Below are positions 6,879 through 11,250 of a DNA stretch of 11,250 bases, in pieces. The DNA comes from Sporichthyaceae bacterium. Its GTDB lineage: Bacteria > Actinomycetota > Actinomycetes > JACCYY01. Location of the stretch: contig JACCYY010000233.1 in assembly GCA_013696235.1 (NCBI GenBank), positions 1 through 11,250 on the forward strand, written 5' to 3'. Position 1 is the first letter of the stretch. The number at the start of each line of letters is the position of its first letter. A model generated the notes under the pieces. The model was not told where the DNA came from and ran no database searches. It saw nothing but the letters and a program-made list of their open reading frames with translations. Position numbers and translations under genes: made by a program.

Positions 6879-7517
6879 ATGCGGGTGATCGCGGGACGAG
6901 CGCGCGGCCAGCGGATCGCAGTGCCCCCCGGCCGGGGCACCAGACCGAGCGCGGATCGGATGCGTGAGGGGCTGTTCTCTGCGCTCCTTGCCAGCGAGGG
7001 GTCGCTGAGCGGCTGCCGCTTCCTCGATCTGTACGCGGGGTCCGGCGCGGTCGGCATCGAGGCCTGGTCGCGCGGCGCCGAGCACGTTCTCGCGGTCGAG
7101 CACGACCAGCGCGCGGTGCGCGTGATCAAGAGCAACGCCGACACGGTGGGTGCCGAGGGTGCAGTCGTGGTCCGGCTGTGCGCGGTCGACCGGCTCGCCT
7201 CGACCGGGCCGGCCGGTGGCCCGTACGACGTCGTGTTCGCCGACCCGCCGTACGACCACGCCGACGAGCACCTCGGCGGCGTGCTCACGGCGTTGCACGC
7301 CGGCGGCTGGCTGCGCCATGACGCCCTGGTCGTGGTGGAACGGTCCAGCCGCGGAGCAGGGTTCGGCTGGCCGCCGTGGGTGGAGCCTGAGAAGTCGCGG
7401 ATCTACGGGGAGGGCACACTCTGGTACGGCCGGGTACGGCCGGTCCCGGCACCCGCCGCCGCGACCGTGGACCCGCCGGAGACCGCTCAGCCGGCACCTG
7501 ACCCGATGGAGGGGTGA
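6879..7517 (+). CDS. rsmD: 16S rRNA (guanine966-N2)-methyltransferase RsmD
   Basis: RsmD transfers a methyl group from S-adenosylmethionine to N2 of G966 of 16S rRNA in the assembled small subunit. The 212-residue product starts with the family signature [13 protein letters not shown], followed by [16 protein letters not shown]. The SAM-binding loop is [15 protein letters not shown], followed by the acidic strand end AVEHD. The catalytic motif is FADPPY, as in N2-guanine and N6-adenine methylases. The final 25 or so residues are Pro/Ala-rich ([19 protein letters not shown]) and likely unstructured, an addition to the core. The ATG at 6879 is chosen by homology; the reading frame is open far upstream into recG and no strong ribosome binding site is visible (GGTGGGA lies about 11 bases away). 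coaD follows after seven bases, a pairing conserved in very many bacteria. Confidence 0.93.
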   Translation: MRVIAGRARGQRIAVPPGRGTRPSADRMREGLFSALLASEGSLSGCRFLDLYAGSGAVGIEAWSRGAEHVLAVEHDQRAVRVIKSNADTVGAEGAVVVRLCAVDRLASTGPAGGPYDVVFADPPYDHADEHLGGVLTALHAGGWLRHDALVVVERSSRGAGFGWPPWVEPEKSRIYGEGTLWYGRVRPVPAPAAATVDPPETAQPAPDPMEG

Positions 7518-7524
7518 GCGTCGC

Positions 7525-8019
7525 ATGCTCCGCGTGGCCTGTCCCGGCTCGTTCGACCCGCCGACGAACGGCCACCTCGACATCATCCGGCGAGTGGCCC
7601 GGCTGGTGGACGAGGTCGTCGTCGCTGTCCTGGTCAACCCCGCCAAGCGCGGCCTGTTCGACGTCGGCGAGCGGGTCACGATGCTCGAGGAGATCACCGC
7701 GGACCTGCCGAACGTCTCGGTCGAGCAGTTCGAGGGCCTGCTCGTGGACTTCTGCCGGGACCGCGCCGTCGGGGCCGTGGTCAAGGGACTGCGGGCGGTG
7801 AGCGACTTCGAGTACGAGCTGCAGATGGCGCAGATGAACCACCGGCTGACCGCCGTCGACACGATGTTCGTCGCCACGGATCCTCTGTACTCTTTCCTGT
7901 CGTCCAGCCTGGTGAAGGAAGTCGCCGCGTACGGTGGCGATGTCGAGGGGCTGCTCCCGCCGGCTGTGCACAGCCGCCTGATGGCCCGGCTGGCCGAGCA
8001 ACCCGACCCGACGACCTGA
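7525..8019 (+). CDS. coaD: Phosphopantetheine adenylyltransferase CoaD
   Basis: CoaD catalyses the penultimate step of coenzyme A synthesis: 4'-phosphopantetheine plus ATP gives dephospho-CoA and pyrophosphate. The 164-residue length fits the family. Motifs are [16 protein letters not shown] (residues 6-21; the T/HxGH nucleotidyltransferase signature as TNGH), [32 protein letters not shown] (the second conserved block with the catalytic-site Arg) and [27 protein letters not shown] (third block). Pro13 occupies the position usually held by Ile or Val between the FDP and TNGH motifs. The ATG at 7525 has GGAGGGG (7508-7514) ten bases upstream. That site sits at the 3' end of rsmD, so the two genes are probably translated from one message. 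The last residues (EQPDPTT) run into a short CCCGAC-rich repeat that continues past the stop codon. Confidence 0.95.
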   Translation: MLRVACPGSFDPPTNGHLDIIRRVARLVDEVVVAVLVNPAKRGLFDVGERVTMLEEITADLPNVSVEQFEGLLVDFCRDRAVGAVVKGLRAVSDFEYELQMAQMNHRLTAVDTMFVATDPLYSFLSSSLVKEVAAYGGDVEGLLPPAVHSRLMARLAEQPDPTT

Positions 8020-8058
8020 CCCGACGCCCTGACCCGACCGATCGACTCGACGACCTGA
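8005..8058 (+). repeat. Short direct repeats across the coaD stop codon
   Basis: CTGACCCGAC occurs at 8016-8025 and again at 8029-8038 (13-bp period). CGACGACCTGA occurs at 8009-8019 and 8048-8058 (39 bp apart, three times 13). The first copies lie inside the end of coaD and the others in the gap before the SepIVA-like gene. The pattern looks like replication slippage that produced or moved the coaD stop. The rest of the gap to 8118 shows no clear promoter. Confidence 0.6.
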
Positions 8059-8118
8059 TCGTGCACGACCGACGCGGCCGCCGCCCGGACGGCCGTGCGC
8101 GTGGGAGAGAGGACAGCT

Positions 8119-8598
8119 GTGCGGGTCCACGACAAGCTCGCCGAGCTCGGTGCCCTGGTCGAGGACGCGCGGGCGATGCCGATGTCGGCGTCGTGCATCC
8201 TCAACCGCGGCGAGGTGCTCGCCCTCCTCGACGAGATCCAGCGCGCGCTCCCGGAGGACCTCGCGCGGGCCGAGCAGCTGCTGGCCGACCGCGAGACCGT
8301 CATCGATGTCGGTCGGCAGGAGGCCGCGCGGCTGGTCGAGCAAGGGCGCCAGGAGCGGCACCGTCTGGTCTCCGAGACCGAGGTCTCGCAAGAGGCTGAC
8401 GAGGAGGCCGAGCGGATCATCAAGACCGCCCAGACCGACGCGGTCTCGATCCGCGAGGAGGTCGACGACTACGTCGACTCGAAGCTCGCGAACTTCGAGG
8501 TCGTCCTGAACAAGACCATGCAGGCGGTCATCCGGGGCCGGGGCCGTCTCCGCGGTGCCCGCGTCGAGGACGAGCTCGATTCGGGACCCGAGCAGTAG
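8119..8598 (+). CDS. SepIVA-like DivIVA-domain septation protein, short form
   Basis: This is a cytoplasmic coiled-coil protein likely to act in septation. It is recognised as a homologue of mycobacterial SepIVA (MSMEG_2416/Rv2927c) from its two ends. The N-terminus is HDKLAELGALVEDARAMPMSASCILNRGEVLALLDEI. The C-terminus is DDYVDSKLANFEVVLNKT followed by IRGRGRLRG (about residues 116-143). Gene position supports it, since sepIVA precedes DUF177 and rnc in mycobacteria. The middle (about 40-110) is rich in Glu, Arg and Ala with heptad-like spacing, as expected for a coiled coil. The product has 159 residues, whereas I recall the mycobacterial protein as about 245; the difference is in the central coiled coil. 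There is no membrane segment. The GTG start at 8119 has GAGAGGA five bases upstream. The last codons and the stop overlap the start of a 16-bp tandem repeat. Confidence 0.82.
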   Translation: MRVHDKLAELGALVEDARAMPMSASCILNRGEVLALLDEIQRALPEDLARAEQLLADRETVIDVGRQEAARLVEQGRQERHRLVSETEVSQEADEEAERIIKTAQTDAVSIREEVDDYVDSKLANFEVVLNKTMQAVIRGRGRLRGARVEDELDSGPEQ

Positions 8599-8652
8599 CG
8601 GTCCCGAGCAGGGGCGGTCCCGAGCCGGAGCGGTCCCGAGCCGGAGCGGTCC
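8597..8652 (+). repeat. 16-bp tandem repeat, about 3.5 copies
   Basis: The unit is AGCGGTCCCGAGCCGG. Copies lie at 8597-8612 (ends CAGG), 8613-8628 (begins GG), 8629-8644 (consensus) and a half copy at 8645-8652. A degenerate copy sharing GG and CCCGAGC precedes it at 8581-8596 inside the end of the SepIVA-like gene, so the array begins at that gene's stop codon (8596-8598). No protein is encoded by the array on the + strand. It lies directly before a hairpin and a candidate promoter. Confidence 0.85.
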
Positions 8653-8661
8653 GCTCGGTTT
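8641..8661 (+). terminator. Candidate terminator after the SepIVA-like gene
   Basis: GAGCG (8644-8648) pairs with CGCTC (8652-8656) across a GTC loop. With G8643 bulged, CC (8641-8642) pairs with GG (8657-8658), making seven base pairs followed directly by TTT. It is short but correctly placed, about 43 bases after the stop codon and just upstream of a promoter-like sequence. Confidence 0.4.
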
Positions 8662-8689
8662 GGGCTAGCCGGGAACGGTCGGTTACCCT
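8660..8689 (+). promoter_or_regulatory. Candidate promoter for DUF177-rpmF-rnc-mutM
   Basis: TTGGGC (8660-8665) and TACCCT (8684-8689) are separated by 18 bp; the -10 fits the actinobacterial TANNNT pattern and the -35 keeps the TTG. A start site would fall near 8696, giving a leader of roughly 70 nt to the ribosome binding site at 8752-8757. It is the only promoter-like pair I found in the 166-bp gap and it sits immediately after a terminator-like hairpin. Confidence 0.5.
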
Positions 8690-8751
8690 TCTCGACGGCC
8701 TTCGTCCGGCCTCGCCGCCGGCGCGTGACCGGTGACGTGGCCCAATCCGGC

Positions 8752-8757
8752 AAGGAG
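8752..8757 (+). promoter_or_regulatory. Ribosome binding site deciding the DUF177 start
   Basis: AAGGAG is a near-perfect Shine-Dalgarno sequence. Its ideal window (five to nine bases downstream) contains only CTG at 8765 as an in-frame initiation candidate. A TTG at 8760 is out of frame and too close. This is the main support for a CTG start. Confidence 0.6.
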
Positions 8758-8764
8758 CGTTGCC

Positions 8765-9352
8765 CTGAACCGCCTCGATCTGCGCAGCCCGCTCGTGCTC
8801 GACACCCGCGAGCTGGGTCGTCGTCCTGGCGCGTCGGAGGTCGTCTCCCGGTCTGTGCCGGCACCGGCCGATCTCGGCATCGAGGTGATCAGGGTGCCCG
8901 CGGGCTCTGACGTCGAGCTCCGGCTGCTGCTCGAGTCCGTCGTCGAGGGCGTCCTGGTGTCGGGAGACCTCGACGTGGCCGCCGTCGGCGAGTGCGCGCG
9001 GTGCCTGGAACCGCTCGAGCGCGAGCTCAGGATGGACCTCCAGGAGCTCTACGCCTACCCCGGTCACGGCGACGAGGACACCCGTACGGTCGTCGACGAC
9101 GGGTTGATCGACCTCGAGCCCGCGCTCCGGGACGCGGTGGTGCTCGCCCTCCCGCTCGCGCCGCTGTGCCGGCCGGACTGCCCGGGCCTGTGCTCGGTCT
9201 GCGGGATGCAGCTCGCGGACGACCCGGACCACACGCACGAGCAGGTCGACGCCCGGTGGGCCGCGCTCGCGGCGCTCCAGGAGAACGACCGCACGACTGA
9301 TGGCCGTACGATCGGCGACCGGACCAGCACCACCGAGAACGAGGAGAACTAG
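8765..9352 (+). CDS. DUF177/YceD family protein (rRNA accumulation, L32-linked), probable CTG start
   Basis: This is a member of the YceD/DUF177 family (PF02620), which is co-transcribed with rpmF in most bacteria and has been linked to 23S rRNA accumulation. The 195-residue product opens with NRLDLRSPLVLDTRELGRRPG, a conserved actinobacterial N-terminus, and continues with SVVEGVLVSGDLDVAAVGECARCLEPLERE (C77, C80) and DLEPALRDAVVLALPLAPLC. A four-cysteine cluster C135-x3-C139-x3-C143-x2-C146 (CRPDCPGLCSVCG) probably binds zinc. The tail is polar. Start choice: AAGGAG (8752-8757) lies seven bases before CTG 8765. The only other in-frame start, GTG 8732, has no ribosome binding site and lies upstream of that AAGGAG. 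Streptomyces homologues, as I recall them, begin MALN where this frame reads V-A-L-N with the Val encoded by GTT. If 8732 is used the protein is 206 residues. The rpmF GTG follows two bases after the stop. Confidence 0.87.
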   Translation: MNRLDLRSPLVLDTRELGRRPGASEVVSRSVPAPADLGIEVIRVPAGSDVELRLLLESVVEGVLVSGDLDVAAVGECARCLEPLERELRMDLQELYAYPGHGDEDTRTVVDDGLIDLEPALRDAVVLALPLAPLCRPDCPGLCSVCGMQLADDPDHTHEQVDARWAALAALQENDRTTDGRTIGDRTSTTENEEN

Positions 9353-9354
9353 TC

Positions 9355-9528
9355 GTGGCCGTACCCAAGGGCAAGATGTCGCGTTCCCGGACGCGGTCTC
9401 GCCGCGCGCAGTGGAAGGCCGTGAAGCCGAACCTCGTGGCCTGCCCGCAGTGCCGTGAGCCCAAGCTGCCGCACATCGCTTGCTCCGCCTGCGGCACGTA
9501 CAACAAGCGCCAGGTCCTGGACGTCTGA
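9355..9528 (+). CDS. rpmF: 50S ribosomal protein L32
   Basis: This is a small basic protein of the large ribosomal subunit, 57 residues. It begins [22 protein letters not shown], the canonical L32 opening, and carries a zinc ribbon with two CxxC pairs: C30/C33 (CPQC) and C43/C46 (CSAC), followed by [11 protein letters not shown]. The GTG start at 9355 is two bases after the DUF177 stop, with GAGGAG (9341-9346) eight bases upstream. The ribosome binding site thus lies inside the end of DUF177 and the two are probably coupled. The gene lies inside a conserved operon with DUF177 before it and rnc after it. Confidence 0.97.
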   Translation: MAVPKGKMSRSRTRSRRAQWKAVKPNLVACPQCREPKLPHIACSACGTYNKRQVLDV

Positions 9529-9556
9529 CCGCGCAGTGGCTGGCCCGGAGCTCGGA

Positions 9557-10327
9557 GTGGCCGGCTTCGACGATGGGGGCGCCGGCCTGATGGCTCGCCT
9601 CGGCGCCGACGAGATCGACGCCGACCTCGCGACCAGGGCGCTCACGCACCGCTCGTACGCGTACGAGAACGGCGGGCTGCCGACCAACGAGCGCCTGGAG
9701 TTCCTGGGCGACTCCGTGCTTGGCCTCGTCGTCACCGACACGCTGTACCACGCGCACCCAGACCTGCCCGAGGGTCAGCTGGCGAAGCTCCGGGCGGCGG
9801 TCGTGAACATGCGTGCGCTCGCCGACGTCGCGCGCACCATCGACATCGGGGGCTACATCCGACTCGGCCGGGGTGAGGAGACCACCGGTGGTCGGGACAA
9901 GTCCTCGATCCTGGCCGACACGCTCGAGGCCCTGATCGGAGCGGTCTACGTCGCCCACGGCATCGAGGCGGCCACCCGGACCGTGCACGCGCTGTTCGAC
10001 CCGATCATCAAGGCGAGCGCCGCGCTCGGCGCCGGCCTGGACTGGAAGACCAGCCTCCAGGAGCTCACCGCGAGCGCCGATCTCGGCGTGCCCGAGTACG
10101 ACGTCACCGAGTGCGGTCCCGACCACGAGAAGACGTTCACGGCCGAGGCACGAGTGGCCGGCGTCGTCCGGGGCGCTGGCCAGGGTCGCAGCAAGAAAGA
10201 GGCGGAGCAGCAGGCTGCGGAGCACGCCTGGCGGGCGATCCGTGACCAGATCGCGCAGGTCCCCCCCGGCTCGGAGCCGCTCGTCGGACCGCCGTCCATC
10301 GGGACCGATCCGCTCGACCGGCACTAG
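9557..10327 (+). CDS. rnc: Ribonuclease III
   Basis: RNase III is the double-stranded-RNA endonuclease that processes rRNA precursors and some mRNAs. The N-terminal nuclease domain contains the signature [12 protein letters not shown] (residues 44-55). All catalytic-site acids are present: E45, E48, D52, E72, D121 and E124, aligning with E. coli E38, E41, D45, E65, D114 and E117 at an offset of seven. The C-terminal double-stranded-RNA-binding domain begins at [11 protein letters not shown] and includes [14 protein letters not shown] and [17 protein letters not shown] 20-residue Pro-rich tail follows. The GTG at 9557 is preferred because GGAG (9547-9550) lies six bases upstream, giving 256 residues. 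GTG 9536 (263 residues, no ribosome binding site) and ATG 9590 (245 residues, poor spacing) remain possible. It lies 28 bp after rpmF and 11 bp before mutM. Confidence 0.95.
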   Translation: MAGFDDGGAGLMARLGADEIDADLATRALTHRSYAYENGGLPTNERLEFLGDSVLGLVVTDTLYHAHPDLPEGQLAKLRAAVVNMRALADVARTIDIGGYIRLGRGEETTGGRDKSSILADTLEALIGAVYVAHGIEAATRTVHALFDPIIKASAALGAGLDWKTSLQELTASADLGVPEYDVTECGPDHEKTFTAEARVAGVVRGAGQGRSKKEAEQQAAEHAWRAIRDQIAQVPPGSEPLVGPPSIGTDPLDRH

Positions 10328-10338
10328 GCCGGGCGCGG

Positions 10339-11244
10339 ATGCCCGAGCTCCCCGAGGTCGAGGTCGTGCGCCGCGGGCTCGAGCAGCACGCCGTCGGTCG
10401 TACGGTCGCCGACGTCGACCCCAGACATCCCCGCGCCCTGCGCCGGCACGTCGCCGGTGCGACGGACTTCGTCGACCGGTTGCGCGGTCGCCGGATCCAG
10501 GCGGCCCGCCGCCGGGGCAAGTACCTGTGGCTCCCGCTCGCTGACGGCGACGAGGCCCTGCTCGCCCACCTCGGGATGAGCGGCCAGCTCGTGGTCGTCC
10601 CGCCGGGCACGCCTGACGAGCGCCACCTGCGGGTCAAGATCGTCTTCGAGGACGGCGGACCCGAGCTGCGGTTCGTCGACCAGCGCACGTTCGGCGGGCT
10701 CGCGCTCTCGTCGGGCCACGCTCCCACGGTCCATCGGTCGGGCGGCAGCGACCTGGTCACCGGTCCGGCCGACGTCCCGCTCGAGCTCGCCCACGTCGCC
10801 GCGGACCCGTTGGAGGAGGGCTTCGACGAGGTGGCGTTCGCGGCAGCGCTACGTCGCCGACGTACGGGGGTCAAACGGGCGCTGCTGGACCAGACGCTGG
10901 TCTCGGGCATCGGCAACATCTACGCCGACGAGGGGCTGTGGCGGGCCCGCCTCCACTACGCGCGGGCCACCGAAGGGGTGAACCGCCCGGAGATCACCCG
11001 CCTGCTCGCGGCCGTCCGAGCCGTCTTCGAGGAGGCGCTCCGCGCCGGCGGCACGTCCTTCGACGCGCTGTACGTCGACGTGAACGGGCAGAGCGGCTAC
11101 TTCGAGCGCTCGCTCGCGGTCTACGGCCAGGAAGGGCTGCCGTGCCCACGGTGCGGGACGCCGATCCGTCGCGAGTCGTTCATGAACCGCTCGTCCTTCT
11201 TCTGCCCGCGCTGCCAGCCCCGGCCACGCCGGGCTCGCTGGTGA
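10339..11244 (+). CDS. mutM: Formamidopyrimidine-DNA glycosylase MutM (Fpg)
   Basis: MutM is a bifunctional DNA glycosylase/AP lyase that removes 8-oxoguanine and formamidopyrimidines in base-excision repair. The 301-residue protein starts [15 protein letters not shown]; after Met removal the N-terminal Pro is the catalytic nucleophile and Glu3 the general acid. K61 in RRRGKYLWL is the conserved damage-site lysine (K57 in E. coli). The region HLGMSGQL and the segment [10 protein letters not shown] are typical. [25 protein letters not shown] is the helix-two-turn-helix DNA-binding element. A C-terminal zinc finger has C269, C272, C289 and C292 (CxxC-x16-CxxC). All key residues are intact. The ATG at 10339 is fixed by the N-terminal Pro requirement; only a weak purine-rich site (GGGCG) precedes it, so it probably relies on coupling to rnc, which ends 11 bases upstream. 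The stop lies six bases before the window edge. Confidence 0.97.
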   Translation: MPELPEVEVVRRGLEQHAVGRTVADVDPRHPRALRRHVAGATDFVDRLRGRRIQAARRRGKYLWLPLADGDEALLAHLGMSGQLVVVPPGTPDERHLRVKIVFEDGGPELRFVDQRTFGGLALSSGHAPTVHRSGGSDLVTGPADVPLELAHVAADPLEEGFDEVAFAAALRRRRTGVKRALLDQTLVSGIGNIYADEGLWRARLHYARATEGVNRPEITRLLAAVRAVFEEALRAGGTSFDALYVDVNGQSGYFERSLAVYGQEGLPCPRCGTPIRRESFMNRSSFFCPRCQPRPRRARW

Positions 11245-11250
11245 GCCGTC

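Noticed and set aside
5462..8423. Long minus-strand open frames antisense to recG, rsmD, coaD and the SepIVA-like gene
   Set aside because: Their translations are Arg/Ser/Pro/Ala-rich shadow sequence, and the + strand frames encode clearly recognised proteins over the same bases.
8581..8658. The 16-bp repeats considered as a CRISPR array
   Set aside because: The copies are directly adjacent with no spacers, the unit is too short, and there are no cas genes.
8528..10324. A 598-codon minus-strand open frame across DUF177, rpmF and rnc
   Set aside because: It is antisense to three well-supported genes and its composition is that of a shadow frame.

Overview
This is a high-GC chromosomal window from an actinomycete (Actinomycetota). 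The evidence is the very GC-rich third codon positions, frequent GTG starts, actinobacterial-type proteins (a DUF3515 lipoprotein, a SepIVA-like septation protein, a BfrB-like ferritin ending in an AAGGxL-type tail) and a gene order close to the mycobacterial thiL / rpmB / DAK2 / recG / rsmD / coaD and sepIVA / DUF177 / rnc / mutM blocks. Something near Micrococcales is plausible, but genus cannot be fixed from the sequence alone. I see no tRNA, rRNA, CRISPR, insertion sequence, phage gene or attachment site. This is a conserved housekeeping region and I found no new defence, mobile or biosynthetic system in it.

Layout. The left third changes strand several times. A DUF3515 lipoprotein (cut by the window edge) and a stand-alone Lrp/AsnC ligand-binding domain run leftward. 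They are divergent from thiL (thiamine monophosphate kinase, +). thiL converges on a leftward pair: rpmB (50S protein L28), then a ferritin. From about 2600 to the end everything is on the + strand: a FakA/YloV-type DAK2 kinase, recG, rsmD, coaD, a SepIVA-like coiled-coil protein, DUF177/YceD, rpmF, rnc and mutM. All gaps are under about 210 bp.

How the genes fit together. DAK2 and recG are separated by 4 bp and are likely co-transcribed, as are rsmD and coaD (7 bp). DUF177-rpmF-rnc-mutM are packed with gaps of 2 to about 28 bp and form the clearest operon. It joins ribosome assembly (DUF177, L32, RNase III) to DNA repair (MutM). A candidate promoter and a hairpin terminator lie just before this operon, next to a 16-bp tandem repeat that starts at the sepIVA stop codon. 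Other roles represented are replication-fork repair (RecG), 16S rRNA methylation (RsmD), CoA synthesis (CoaD), thiamine cofactor synthesis (ThiL), iron storage (ferritin), septation (SepIVA-like) and probably fatty-acid phosphorylation (DAK2).

Points for a second look: a probable CTG start for DUF177; a roughly 75-residue low-complexity insertion in the second helicase domain of RecG, plus a Gly-to-Ala change in its arginine-finger motif; a SepIVA homologue with a much shortened coiled coil; and small repeats and hairpins in the intergenic gaps.
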